64,000 nt of DNA from Chryseobacterium capnotolerans (GTDB lineage: Bacteria > Bacteroidota > Bacteroidia > Flavobacteriales > Weeksellaceae): assembly GCF_021278965.1 (NCBI RefSeq), contig NZ_CP065589.1, forward strand, positions 3,849,001 to 3,913,000, written 5' to 3'. A program made the translations under genes and the position numbers. The notes beneath the pieces are model-generated. The model searched no databases. It worked only from the letters and a program-made list of their open reading frames with translations, and was not told the origin of the DNA. Positions 36,680 to 46,548 of the stretch are shown here, piece by piece; position 1 is the first letter of the stretch, and each line of letters begins with the position of its first letter.

Positions 36680-37552
36680 TTAAATGTTTGCCATTTCAGC
36701 TTTAATTTTTCCATAAAGCCCTTCTGATGCCTGAACTAATGGAAGTCTCAGATAATTCTTGATAATTCCTTTTTCTGCTAATACAACTTTAATCCCACAA
36801 GGATTACCTTCTGCAAAAATCAAACGGGTAATATCAACCAATTTGTTGTGAATTTCATAAGCTTCTTTTACCTTACCTTCCAAAGCCAATTGTACCATGG
36901 TAGAGAATTCTTTTGGATATCCCTGCCCGATTACAGAAATTACGCCATTACCACCTGCCAATGTTACAGGAAGAGTAAATTCATCATCTCCGGATACTAA
37001 TGAAAAACCTTCCGGTTTCTTTCTAAGAATATCAAAATACTGTAAGATATTAGATGATGCTTCTTTAATCATGAATAGATTTGGAAATTCTTTTGCAAGA
37101 CGGATTGTAGTATCCGCATCAACATTTTGTCCTGTTCTGGATGGAACATTATAGATGATAATATTTTTCCCTGTAGAAGCTAGCACTTTATAATGCTGAT
37201 AAAGACCTTCCTGATTAGGTTTATTGTAATATGGAGATACAGAAAGTACTGCTTCAAACGCAGAAAGATCTGCTTCTTCAATCTGTTTCTTAACCTCAAG
37301 AGTATTGTTACCGCCTATTCCTAATACTAAAGGAAGACGTTTATTATTCACCTTAATGATATGCTCAATTACCTGTTTCTTCTCTTCATCAGAAAGCGTT
37401 GCAGCCTCAGCTGTAGTTCCCAATACTACCAAATAATTGGTTCCGTTTTCAATATTATATTCAACAAGTTTTGTTAAACTGTCGAAATCAACGGATAAAT
37501 CTTCATTAAAGGGTGTTACCAGCGCAACACCTACTCCTTTTAAAATGCTCAT
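36680..37552 (-). CDS. dapA: 4-hydroxy-tetrahydrodipicolinate synthase
   Basis: 290 residues, the normal length. VVLGTTAEAATLSDEE is the GTTGE-type pyruvate-binding loop, YNVPSRTGQNV gives the catalytic Tyr, and FMIKEASSN holds the Schiff-base lysine. It condenses pyruvate with aspartate semialdehyde in the lysine and diaminopimelate pathway. It diverges from the 5'-nucleotidase pair; a TAAATTTG stretch upstream may be a -7 box, but no -33 partner is at the right distance. Confidence 0.96.
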   Translation of the reverse strand: MSILKGVGVALVTPFNEDLSVDFDSLTKLVEYNIENGTNYLVVLGTTAEAATLSDEEKKQVIEHIIKVNNKRLPLVLGIGGNNTLEVKKQIEEADLSAFEAVLSVSPYYNKPNQEGLYQHYKVLASTGKNIIIYNVPSRTGQNVDADTTIRLAKEFPNLFMIKEASSNILQYFDILRKKPEGFSLVSGDDEFTLPVTLAGGNGVISVIGQGYPKEFSTMVQLALEGKVKEAYEIHNKLVDITRLIFAEGNPCGIKVVLAEKGIIKNYLRLPLVQASEGLYGKIKAEMANI

Positions 37553-37659
37553 CTGTTCGAATTATTTTTGCCAAATTTAATCATTTACAATAAGAATTTG
37601 TAATAAATAATAATGTTTTATTATACATATAGTTATATTTGCATATACTAAAAGATATT

Positions 37660-38418
37660 ATGAAAAATAAATTCTTGTTACTAGGAATTGCTCTGGCATC
37701 TCTTACTGCATGCAAAACGGCTTCTGCGCCGCAACTTGCGACTGTAAAGACCCAGAAAAATATTTCTATTAATAATGAGCTAAAGAATGATGAGGAATTT
37801 GTAAAATTTATCGAACCTTATAAGCAGAAATTGGATAAAGAGATGAACCAAAAGATCTCTCACACCAATACAGACCTTACCAAGCAGGGGGATAACAGCA
37901 ATCTGGGAAATCTTTTAGCAGATTACACCCTTGAAGGTGGTGATGAATGGACAAAAATTCATCTTAAACAAAATGTTGACGCTGCATTAATCAATATTGG
38001 AGGAATCCGTACTACGATTGGGAAAGGTGATATTATGCTGAAAAACCTTTTTGAGGTAATGCCTTTCGAAAATGAATTGATTATTGTAAAAATGAAAGGT
38101 TCAGACCTATCCGGACTTTTTGAATATTATGCCAAAACGCAGGTCAACAATCCTGTTTCTCATTTATATATTGAAACCAAAAACGGACAATTATCTAAAT
38201 CTTTAATTAATGGAAAAGAAGTAGATCCTAACAAAGATTACTATATTGCCACTTCAGATTATCTGGCTTTAGGTGGTGATAATATGAAATTCTTTTCAAA
38301 AGGAGAAGCTATTCCTACAGGAGTTAAACTTAGAGATTTATACATCGATTATTTCAAGAAAAATCCTGAGATTGTTTCTCCTACAGATGTTCGTCTAAAT
38401 TTTATTGGTAAAAAGTAA
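37660..38418 (+). CDS. 5'-nucleotidase C-terminal domain lipoprotein
   Basis: 252 residues from the ATG at 37660; the upstream TTG at 37639 is rejected because the signal peptide (MKNKFLLLGIALASLTACKT, lipobox Cys) starts at the ATG. The sequence is the substrate-binding domain of UshA-type 5'-nucleotidases: NLLADYTLEGGDEWTKIH, ALINIGGIRTTIGKGDIML and VMPFENELIIVKMKG. No metallophosphatase domain is present; that domain is coded by the next gene, which overlaps by one base (TAATG). The pair probably forms one extracytoplasmic nucleotidase. Confidence 0.88.
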   Translation: MKNKFLLLGIALASLTACKTASAPQLATVKTQKNISINNELKNDEEFVKFIEPYKQKLDKEMNQKISHTNTDLTKQGDNSNLGNLLADYTLEGGDEWTKIHLKQNVDAALINIGGIRTTIGKGDIMLKNLFEVMPFENELIIVKMKGSDLSGLFEYYAKTQVNNPVSHLYIETKNGQLSKSLINGKEVDPNKDYYIATSDYLALGGDNMKFFSKGEAIPTGVKLRDLYIDYFKKNPEIVSPTDVRLNFIGKK

Positions 38419-39367
38419 TGGATAGAAAAAGTTTTTTAAAGGCAATAGGTGGTGGATCTTTAGCAATGGCTTTAGCTCCTAATATGATGATGGCGGAAGA
38501 ATTAAAAATTCTTAACTTAAAATCCGCAAATAAGCTAACGATTCTTCATACTAATGACCAACATAGCAGAATAGAACCATTCGATGCAAGCTATACAAAA
38601 AATCCTAATCAGGGTGGCTTTGCAAGAAGAGCAAGCTTAATTCAGCAAATCAGAAACCAGGAAAGCAATGTACTTCTTCTTGATTCTGGAGATATTTTCC
38701 AGGGAACACCTTATTTCAACTTTTTTGGTGGTGAACTGGAATTCAAATTAATGTCCATGATGAAGTATGATGCTTCTACGATGGGAAATCATGATTTTGA
38801 TAACGGACTTGAAGGATTTTTAAAGGTTCTTCCGAATGCGAAGTTTCCATTCATCTGTTCAAATTACGATTTTAAGAATACGATTCTGGATGGAAAAACA
38901 TCTCCTTATAAGATTTTCAACAAAAACGGAATTAAGGTTGGGATCTTTGGAGTAGGAATCCAGTTAGATGGACTTGTAGGTAAGAAGCAGTATGCAGAAA
39001 CCGTTTATTCTAATCCTATTGATGTAGCACAGCATTATTCAAACTTTTTGAAAAAGATCAGCAATGTGATCTTGTCATTTGCCTTTCACACATTGGATAT
39101 GATTACAAAGATGAACCTAACAAAGTAAGTGATAAAATTTTAGCAGCCAGCACAGAAAATATTGATATCATTCTGGGCGGCCATACTCATACATTCTTAC
39201 CAGAACCTCAGACATATACCAACAGACAAGGCAAAAACGTTCTTGTTAATCAGGTAGGATGGGCAGGACTTCTTTTAGGTAGAATAGATTTTTATTTTGA
39301 TACAAACAAAAACGTACAGCATATTTCCTGGAACAACCAGGCAATAGACAGCAGCATAATAGCATAA
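38418..39367 (+). pseudogene. 5'-nucleotidase metallophosphatase domain protein, single frameshift
   Basis: About 316 residues after correction. An apparent twin-arginine-like or Sec signal (MDRKSFLKAIGGGSLAMALA) is followed by the calcineurin-like phosphatase core: TILHTNDQHSRIEPF, LLDSGDIFQGTPY and MGNHDFDNG, with metal ligands in each. The reading frame breaks at 39063-39064, where one A has been lost. Restoring it continues as KCDLVICLSHIGYD and IDIILGGHTHTFLPEP, giving the remaining metal histidines. The corrected stop is at 39365-39367, one base before porZ. All ligands are present, so the enzyme is likely active in the organism. Confidence 0.9.
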
Positions 39368-39368
39368 C

Positions 39369-41624
39369 ATGAAAAAACTCTCTCTAATTTCTCTTGGTAT
39401 TTTAGCCTCCCTGCAGTTTACAAAAGCTCAGGTCATTTCATCAAAAAAATGGGCAGATCTATTTTCCTACAATAATGTCTTAGCTATGAAGGAAGACAAC
39501 GGACGAATAGTGGCTGCCACAGAAAACGGAATATTTTATTATACCATATCAACAGGAGAAATTACGAAGTTATCTAAAGCCACTGGTCTCCACAATATAG
39601 GAATAACAGCTTTTGATTATGATCCTAAAAGTAAAACAGCGGTTATTGGTTATGTAAACGGAGCCATAGATGTAGTGACCCCTAATGAGGTTAAATATAT
39701 TGTTGATATTCCTATTGCGACTGGTTATAATGGAAATAAGAAAATCAATCACATCTCTATCACAGGAGATAGAGCTACAATTTCTGTAGGCTACGGAGTA
39801 TCCATTTTTAATATAAAAAAGAAAGAATTTGCAGACTCTGTATTTTTTCTAACCGGAGGAACATTTGAAGCAAGTAATGAAGCTACCATATTCGGAAATA
39901 AAGTGTATTCTGTAACAAATTCAGGGTTGAAGAGCCATGAAATCAACAATACTTTTCCGGCTTATTCTACTTGGGTTACAGAGATTCCCGGAAACTTCAA
40001 GCATATTGATTCCGAATCGGAATTAGCATTTTCATCTACTACTGCCGCATTCGTCTATAATAATGGAGCCCCTATTCAGCTGCCTGTGAGTCTTGGAAAT
40101 ATTCAGGATATTGTAGTTACTGAAAATAATGTTGTAGTTACTGACAGCAGGGTCTATACATTTGGTCTGAACGGGACCAATATGAATGCTGTAGATTTCG
40201 GAGAGCAATGTAACACTGCTACAATGGCTGGCGGAAAATTATTTGGCGGAACCGTACTATCAGGAATAAAGGATGAAAGCAATCATAATTATAAACCATC
40301 CGGACCAGAATTTAATTTTGCCTATAAAATAAATATATACGATAATAATCAGTTATTAATTTCCACCGGAGCTAGAGCTGAAAGATACAATACACCAGTC
40401 ATTAACCCTAAAAGACCTGGATTCTATTACTTTAATGGTACAGAGTGGATTTATCCTTCTTACTTTAAAACTTTTACAGGAACTCTCAATGTATTGGATG
40501 CCATTCTTAATCCTCTTGATAATAGTGAGGTTCTTTTTGCAAACTATGCAACAGATGTTCAAGGAATTTATAAACTTAAATATAATGCTGCCAATAAAGA
40601 CTTTGACTTTGCAAAACGTTATTCAGTACAAGCTACTCCTGGGCAAAGACGAGCAGTAGGTCTTACAACTGATACCCAAAACAATATCTTTGCTGTATTT
40701 TCATTTAATGACGGAGGTCCTGCTGTAGCTGTATATGATAAGGCTAAGGATGATTTCAATCTAAAAGTTTCTAATTTTAAAAGTGCATCCGTACAAAAGC
40801 CTATCGTTTATGAAAATATGTTATGGATCCCTTTATCCAGGTCAAATGCTTTTTGGGTATATGATTATAAAGATGCACTTAACTTTTCCGATGATAACGA
40901 TTATATATTAGTTGAAAAAAATGGGTTTCCTACAACTGCTTCCGGAACATTATCTGTAGCTGCCGACAAGTCTGGTGACGTATGGATTAGTACAGACAAA
41001 GGAGTAAGAGTTTTATCGAATGCTGCTGCTGAAATAAAAACTCCTGAACCTAAGGTTAACCCTATTATTATTGAGCAAAACGGGATTGGCGAAGAGCTTT
41101 TCAGAGATTCCAGTATTCTTCAGATAGAAACAGACGGAGGAAATTATAAATGGGTTTCCGTAGATGGAGGGGGTGTATACTACCTTTCTGCAGATGGTCA
41201 AAGGACTATAAAGCATTTTACCATGGAAAACTCTCCTCTTCCAACCAATAGCGTTACTGATATAAAAGTAGATAAAAAAACAGGAAAAGTATATTTTGTA
41301 ACCTATAACGGTATTGTAACTTATCAGGGAGATATCACAGATGTAACTTCCAACTTTGGAGATGTAATAGTCTATCCTAATCCTGTAGTTTACTCCAATT
41401 TCAAAGGGAAAGTTACAATTAAAGGATTGGCAGAGAAAACCAATATAAGAATCGTTGATGCTGCTGGAAATGTTGTACATTCTGCAGTAGCACGAGGGGG
41501 AGCCTATGAATGGGATCTTAACAATCAACGCGGTGCCAGAGTGGCATCAGGAATTTACTTTGTACTCATGACCAATGAAGACGGTTCTGATAAAGCGACA
41601 GCCAAAATAGGCGTAGTCAATTAA
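39369..41624 (+). CDS. porZ: PorZ, T9SS attachment-complex protein with beta-propellers
   Basis: 751 residues. The signal peptide (MKKLSLISLGILASLQFTKA) is followed by AQVISSKKWADLFSYNNV, the usual start of the PorZ family. Two-component-regulator-like propeller repeats (for example DIWIST-type DKSGDVWISTDKGVRVL) fill the middle. The C-terminal type A sorting domain runs from VIVYPNPVVYSNFKG to GIYFVLMTNEDG. PorZ is part of the PorU-PorV-PorQ-PorZ complex that attaches cargo to the outer membrane. The immediate porZ-recO pairing, with one overlapping base, supports the call. It follows the nucleotidase genes in the same direction and may share their transcript. Confidence 0.85.
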   Translation: MKKLSLISLGILASLQFTKAQVISSKKWADLFSYNNVLAMKEDNGRIVAATENGIFYYTISTGEITKLSKATGLHNIGITAFDYDPKSKTAVIGYVNGAIDVVTPNEVKYIVDIPIATGYNGNKKINHISITGDRATISVGYGVSIFNIKKKEFADSVFFLTGGTFEASNEATIFGNKVYSVTNSGLKSHEINNTFPAYSTWVTEIPGNFKHIDSESELAFSSTTAAFVYNNGAPIQLPVSLGNIQDIVVTENNVVVTDSRVYTFGLNGTNMNAVDFGEQCNTATMAGGKLFGGTVLSGIKDESNHNYKPSGPEFNFAYKINIYDNNQLLISTGARAERYNTPVINPKRPGFYYFNGTEWIYPSYFKTFTGTLNVLDAILNPLDNSEVLFANYATDVQGIYKLKYNAANKDFDFAKRYSVQATPGQRRAVGLTTDTQNNIFAVFSFNDGGPAVAVYDKAKDDFNLKVSNFKSASVQKPIVYENMLWIPLSRSNAFWVYDYKDALNFSDDNDYILVEKNGFPTTASGTLSVAADKSGDVWISTDKGVRVLSNAAAEIKTPEPKVNPIIIEQNGIGEELFRDSSILQIETDGGNYKWVSVDGGGVYYLSADGQRTIKHFTMENSPLPTNSVTDIKVDKKTGKVYFVTYNGIVTYQGDITDVTSNFGDVIVYPNPVVYSNFKGKVTIKGLAEKTNIRIVDAAGNVVHSAVARGGAYEWDLNNQRGARVASGIYFVLMTNEDGSDKATAKIGVVN

Positions 41625-42310
41625 TGAATACACAAAACGGTTTTTTACTTTCATTCATCAAATATGGGGAAAATGATGCTGTATTGCATTGTTTTACTGA
41701 GGAGGATGGTTTTCAGTCTTATTTTCTGAAAGGAATTTATTCCCGAAAAAATAAAAAGAAAGCCTTCCTGCAGCCCTTGAATAAACTGAATTTCTCCCTC
41801 AGCCCTGTAAGAGGCAGCGGCATAGCTACCATCTCAAAATTTGAATTGGTAAAAGGAAATGATGCTTATGCTGATATCAAAGCTGGTACTGTCATATTCT
41901 TTATTGCAGACTTCCTGAATCAGATCCTAAAACTTGAAAACAAAAACCTTACTATTTTCTCCAGTATAGAAAGATTTATTACTGAACTGGAACAGCAAAA
42001 CTATCAGTGTCATTTACTGTTTTTACTTGTTATACTAAAAGTACAGGGTGTAGCCCCTTTAATAGGTGAAGGAAATTTTTTAGATCCGGAAACCGGAACT
42101 TTTTCCACAAATTCTGCACACCAGTTATTCAGTGAAGAAATTTCCATGATTTGGAAAAAGATCCTGACTACCGAAAATCTTTATAGTGTAAAGATACATT
42201 CATCTCTGAGAAAAGATTTTCTTGACAGCATTTTGGTATACTATCACTATCATATTACCGATTTTAAAAACCCGGCATCATTAGAAGTAATACAGCAGAT
42301 ATTCGAATAA
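41624..42310 (+). CDS. recO: DNA repair protein RecO
   Basis: 228 residues. The N-terminal OB fold has GFLLSFIKYGENDAVLHCFTEE, and the later KKKAFLQPLNKLNFSL-type region and helical C-terminus match Bacteroidota RecO. RecO helps load RecA onto SSB-coated DNA with RecR. The zinc cysteines of some RecO proteins are not seen, as is usual in this phylum. The start overlaps the porZ stop (TTAATG). Confidence 0.9.
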   Translation: MNTQNGFLLSFIKYGENDAVLHCFTEEDGFQSYFLKGIYSRKNKKKAFLQPLNKLNFSLSPVRGSGIATISKFELVKGNDAYADIKAGTVIFFIADFLNQILKLENKNLTIFSSIERFITELEQQNYQCHLLFLLVILKVQGVAPLIGEGNFLDPETGTFSTNSAHQLFSEEISMIWKKILTTENLYSVKIHSSLRKDFLDSILVYYHYHITDFKNPASLEVIQQIFE

Positions 42311-42410
42311 ATTAAAAGAGATAAACAGTGCTTGGCAAGGCTTAAAAAACAGATGTAATAGTTCTATTTATTGTTTTGTTTTTTGCCTCTGTATTTGCTA
42401 AGTAACCTTT

Positions 42411-45077
42411 TTAGTTTCTTTTCTCTTCAGCATCTTCAGGCATTTCCGTTTCAGATTCGGCAATCTCTTTCTTAATAAACCTTGGTTGGAGAATTTTTGC
42501 AATAAGGCCTGTCCACCCTGTTTGATGAGAAGCCCCTACCCCACGGCCATTGTCACCATGAAAATATTCGTAGAACAAAATATAATCCTTAAAATCGGGA
42601 TCAGTTTGAAATTTCTCATATTGTCCATGTACAGGTCGTTTCCCGTCATTGTCCTTTAAAAATATCTTTGCTAATCGTTTATTCAAAGAATCTGCTATCT
42701 GATCTAAGCTTGAATAATTTCCACTTCCAGTAGGATATTCAACTAAAAAATCAGGACTGTAGTAGAAGAAAAACCGCTGGAGACTATCAATAATCAAAAA
42801 GTTGATAGGAAACCAAATCGGCCCTCGCCAATTGCTATTCCCACCAAACAATCCACTGTCGCTTTCTGCTGGAGTATATTTCACACAATAATCAGTTTCA
42901 TTGAGATTCAATGTATAAGGATTTTTCTCATATTCCTTGGAAAGAGCTCTTACTCCATAGTCACTTAAAAATTCTTCAGGATTTAGCATTCTTGCCAGCA
43001 GTCTTTTTAACCGATGGCCCCGCAGCAGGGATAAAAGGTGTTTGGAATCCTGCCCTTTCACTTCCCATCTTGAAACCAGCGCTGCCAGTTCCGGTTTGTT
43101 ATCCAGTACCCATTTCATTCTTTTTTTAAAATTCGGCAGGTTTTCAATCATTTCATCATCTATTACTTCTACAGCGAACATGGGGATTAATCCTACAATA
43201 GTTCTTAACCGTAAATACATATGAGTTCCATCACTGGAAGCAATGGCATCATAGAAAAATTCATCTTCCTCATCCCAAAGGCTGAAATTTTCATCTCCCA
43301 TATTATCCAGTGAATTGGCGATGGCAAGAAAATGTTCAAAAAACTTCATTGCCATTTCTTCATATACGTTATTATACTGAGCAAGTTCCAACGCAATCCG
43401 CATCATATTTAATGCAAACATAGCCATCCAGCTTGTCCCATCTGATTGCTCCAGCTGCTCTCCATTGGGTAAAGTAGAATTCCGATCAAAAACACCAATA
43501 TTATCAAGTCCCAGGAAGCCGCCTTCAAAGATATTGTTCCCATTGATATCCTTTTTATTTACCCACCAGGTAAAATTCATCAACAGTTTCTGAAATGCGC
43601 TTTCCAAAAACTCCAGATCAGGTTTTTCCTTTAAATATTCATCAATTTTAAATACTCTGAAAACTGCCCAGGCATGTACCGGAGGGTTCACATCACTAAG
43701 ATTCCATTCATAAGCCGGAAGCTGTCCGTTAGGGTGCATATACCATTCAAAAAGAAAAAGCTTCAGCTGATGCTTGGCAAAATCCGGGTCAATCAGTGAA
43801 AAACTGATGGTATGAAAAGCCAGATCCCAGGTGGCATACCACGGATACTCCCATTTATCGGGCATGGAAACAATATGCTCATTATTGAGATGCTTCCAGT
43901 CATAATTCCTTATTTTTTCACGGGATTTAGGAGGGGGCATTTCTGCCGGATCACCTTTCAGCCATTTCTCAACATTGTAATGGTAAAACATTTTATTCCA
44001 AAGCATCCCTGCAAATGCTTGTCTTTGTACTAATTTTTCATCATCCGACTGAATTCCTTTCTGAATTTCTCCATAAAACTCATCCGCTTCTTTATGCCGT
44101 TCTTCAAAAATAGATTCAAAGTCATCGAAGGGTTCTTTTAATTCCTTATCTGTAAGCCTGAATTCATATATTTTAGACTCTTTAGCCTTAAAATGGTCAT
44201 CAATAAAAAATGAAGCTTTTGTTCCTGTATTTTTAGGGTTAATTGCCTGAGAATTTCCCGTCAGTACAAAGTCATTAATTCCATCCTTACAATATCTTGA
44301 CTCGTTGGAAGACTGATAAAGCCTTTGGTTATTGGTCTCATTATTACAAAACAGTGTTTTTAAAGATTGCTTTGCATATATATTCTTCACTTCAATATCC
44401 TGATGATTTACCCTGATGTGAGTGGCTTCTTCAGCAGACAATTGAGGCTTATAGTCATCATATCCCCAATTCCAGGTGTTTCTGAACCAGGCTGTAGGTA
44501 AAATGACAAGATCTGCCTCCTTCTCTGCTTTATTAATGATTGTTAATCTGACAAGAATATCATGCTGGTTTTCCTTAGCATACTCAATAAAAATATCGAA
44601 ATATTCATTATGCTCAAGGATTCCGGTATCAATTAATTCATATTCAGGTTCGTCTTTACTTCTCTTTGCATTGGTTTTAATTAAATCATCATAAGGAAAG
44701 GCATTTTGAGGATATTTATACAACATCTTCATATAGGAATGAGTAGGCGTGGAGTCCAGGTAATAAAAATATTCCTTGACATCCTCTCCATGATTCCCCT
44801 GCCCATTGGTAAGGCCAAAGAATCGTTCCTTTACCATTTGATCTTTCTTATTCCAGAATCCAACAGAGAATACAAGTTTCTGAAGATCATCACAGATGCC
44901 ACAGATACCTTCCTCACCCCATCGGTAGGTTTTGGCTTCTGCTGTATCATGGCTGGTATAATTCCAGGCATCACCATTTTCACTATAATCTTCACGAACA
45001 AGCCCCCATTCACGATTGCTTACATAAGGCCCCCATTTTTTCCATGAAACATCTGAAACTCTTTGTTTTTCTGACAT
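42411..45077 (-). CDS. MGH1-like (GH63-type) glycoside hydrolase
   Basis: 888 residues, with no signal peptide. The start is a WGPYVSNREWGLVREDYS block, a domain found in flavobacterial glucosidases of this group. The (alpha/alpha)6-barrel region contains YPWYATWDLAFHTISFSLID, WNLSDVNPPVHAWAVFRV, GGFLGLDNIGVFDRN and SNWRGPIWFPINFLIIDSL. Mannosylglycerate hydrolase (MGH1) and GH63 alpha-glucosidases share this fold; the substrate here is not certain, though mannosylglycerate, glucosylglycerate or trehalose-like compounds are possible. It is downstream of an SDR annotated as glucose 1-dehydrogenase-like (109 bp gap), which fits glucose release and oxidation. Confidence 0.85.
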   Translation of the reverse strand: MSEKQRVSDVSWKKWGPYVSNREWGLVREDYSENGDAWNYTSHDTAEAKTYRWGEEGICGICDDLQKLVFSVGFWNKKDQMVKERFFGLTNGQGNHGEDVKEYFYYLDSTPTHSYMKMLYKYPQNAFPYDDLIKTNAKRSKDEPEYELIDTGILEHNEYFDIFIEYAKENQHDILVRLTIINKAEKEADLVILPTAWFRNTWNWGYDDYKPQLSAEEATHIRVNHQDIEVKNIYAKQSLKTLFCNNETNNQRLYQSSNESRYCKDGINDFVLTGNSQAINPKNTGTKASFFIDDHFKAKESKIYEFRLTDKELKEPFDDFESIFEERHKEADEFYGEIQKGIQSDDEKLVQRQAFAGMLWNKMFYHYNVEKWLKGDPAEMPPPKSREKIRNYDWKHLNNEHIVSMPDKWEYPWYATWDLAFHTISFSLIDPDFAKHQLKLFLFEWYMHPNGQLPAYEWNLSDVNPPVHAWAVFRVFKIDEYLKEKPDLEFLESAFQKLLMNFTWWVNKKDINGNNIFEGGFLGLDNIGVFDRNSTLPNGEQLEQSDGTSWMAMFALNMMRIALELAQYNNVYEEMAMKFFEHFLAIANSLDNMGDENFSLWDEEDEFFYDAIASSDGTHMYLRLRTIVGLIPMFAVEVIDDEMIENLPNFKKRMKWVLDNKPELAALVSRWEVKGQDSKHLLSLLRGHRLKRLLARMLNPEEFLSDYGVRALSKEYEKNPYTLNLNETDYCVKYTPAESDSGLFGGNSNWRGPIWFPINFLIIDSLQRFFFYYSPDFLVEYPTGSGNYSSLDQIADSLNKRLAKIFLKDNDGKRPVHGQYEKFQTDPDFKDYILFYEYFHGDNGRGVGASHQTGWTGLIAKILQPRFIKKEIAESETEMPEDAEEKRN

Positions 45078-45186
45078 AAGTGTTAATTATGAGTAATAAC
45101 TAATGAATAATAAGCAATGAGTAACAGCTTGTAAAACGTATTCACAATAACAGTCCTCAAACTTTAAACTTTAAACCTTTGAACCA

Positions 45187-45996
45187 TCACCCGCCCGTAG
45201 AGAAACTCTCAAACGTTGTCATTCCACCATCAACAAAAATGCTGGTTCCTGTAATATAGTCTGCAAGATCACTGGCAAGAAATGCTGCCAGATTTCCTAT
45301 GTCCTGCGGCTGCCCAATTCTGTTATACGGAATAAGAGTAAGAAGTGAATTAAGTGCTTCCTGCGTACTCCACGCATTTTGATTGATAGGGGTTTGAATA
45401 GCTCCCGGGCAAATAGAATTAACGCGGATCTTATCTGCACCATATTCCTGGGCTAATGTCTGCATCAACATTCTGACACCCCCTTTACTGGATGCATAAT
45501 TAGCATGTCCCGCCCATGGAATAATCTCATGAACAGAACTGATATGGATAATCTTCCCACAGGCTATGGAACGGGACGGATCTATTCCCCGGCGAAGAAA
45601 TTCTTTGACAGCTTCTCTTGCGCAAAGAAATTGACCGGTAAGATTCACTCCTATTACCGCATTCCATTGGTCCAAAGTCATTTCAGTAAACTTAGCATCC
45701 TTTTGGATTCCGGCATTGTTTACCAAAATATCTACCGTTCCAAATTTTGAGACAACATCCTGGAACATCTGAATCACCTGACCCTCCTGTGAAACATCAC
45801 ATTGATAGGTTATTCCCTGCCCGCCAGCATCTGTAATCTCTTTCAATACTGATTTTGCTTCATCCTGAGATCTTGGTGAAGAATGATTGACAATAACAAT
45901 TGCCCCTGCTGAAGCTAATGATTTTGCAATACCGGAGCCTATTCCACTAGAGGCACCTGTAACCACTGCAACCTGGTTGTGAAGTGATATTTCCAT
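45187..45996 (-). CDS. SDR family oxidoreductase (glucose 1-dehydrogenase-like)
   Basis: 269 residues. VTGASSGIGSGIA is the NAD(P)-binding TGxxxGxG motif, NNAGIQ the structural NNAG, HISSVHE contains the catalytic Ser, and YASSKGGVRML the YxxxK pair. The C-terminus, YITGTSIFVDGGMTTFESF, matches glucose 1-dehydrogenases of the SDR family. It likely oxidises glucose or another sugar; specificity is inferred from family resemblance. The upstream neighbour is a GNAT gene across a 72-bp gap, and the glycosidase gene follows. Confidence 0.88.
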   Translation of the reverse strand: MEISLHNQVAVVTGASSGIGSGIAKSLASAGAIVIVNHSSPRSQDEAKSVLKEITDAGGQGITYQCDVSQEGQVIQMFQDVVSKFGTVDILVNNAGIQKDAKFTEMTLDQWNAVIGVNLTGQFLCAREAVKEFLRRGIDPSRSIACGKIIHISSVHEIIPWAGHANYASSKGGVRMLMQTLAQEYGADKIRVNSICPGAIQTPINQNAWSTQEALNSLLTLIPYNRIGQPQDIGNLAAFLASDLADYITGTSIFVDGGMTTFESFSTGG

Positions 45997-46068
45997 AGTT
46001 GTAAATTGATGTTACTCAAAGTTATGGAAACAAATCAGCAGTAAAAAAATTATGATTTTAAAATTTTA

Positions 46069-46545
46069 TTAAAGTTTTTTATACATCAGGTATTGCGGAC
46101 CACTCCTTCCAATTCTGGTTTTACCTTCATAAATATATCCTGCTTTCAGATAAATGTGATACGCCGAATCATTTTTCTGGTTAACACCCAAAACAATTTC
46201 ATCGCAATCCTTAAAATTTTTTCTTACAAAATCATCTACCTGAATCATTGCTGCTTTCCCGATTCCTTTACCCTGCACATCAGGATTTACCGATAAAGAT
46301 CTTACCAACACAGAATTTTCATTATCCGTCAATTCAAATTTATCTTTTCCAAAGTCAAGAACAAAAAATCCTACCGGAACAAAATTTTCCAGAATTGTAA
46401 TGGGATATGCGTCATGATCATCTCTTTTCTCAATATTTTCTAAAGCCTGATTAGGAGAGGCTGTAAAACGCAGCTGATTGTCGTCTAAACTATAGCTAAC
46501 ATCCGAAAGATGCTCATCTGATTTAAAAAATTCTAAACTTACCAT
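46069..46545 (-). CDS. GNAT family N-acetyltransferase
   Basis: 158 residues. The acetyl-CoA motif is LSVNPDVQGKGIGKAAMIQV near residue 92, with GVNQKNDSAYHIYLKAGY later. The start lies 3 bp after the DUF1684 gene on the same strand, so the two are likely cotranscribed. The substrate is unknown. Confidence 0.88.
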   Translation of the reverse strand: MVSLEFFKSDEHLSDVSYSLDDNQLRFTASPNQALENIEKRDDHDAYPITILENFVPVGFFVLDFGKDKFELTDNENSVLVRSLSVNPDVQGKGIGKAAMIQVDDFVRKNFKDCDEIVLGVNQKNDSAYHIYLKAGYIYEGKTRIGRSGPQYLMYKKL

Positions 46546-46548
46546 AAT

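Noticed and set aside
37597..37641. Promoter pair TTTG (37597) and TATATTTG (37634) before the 5'-nucleotidase gene
   Set aside because: The -7 box is good but the spacing is 33 bases, far from the 19-20 expected, so I do not call a promoter.
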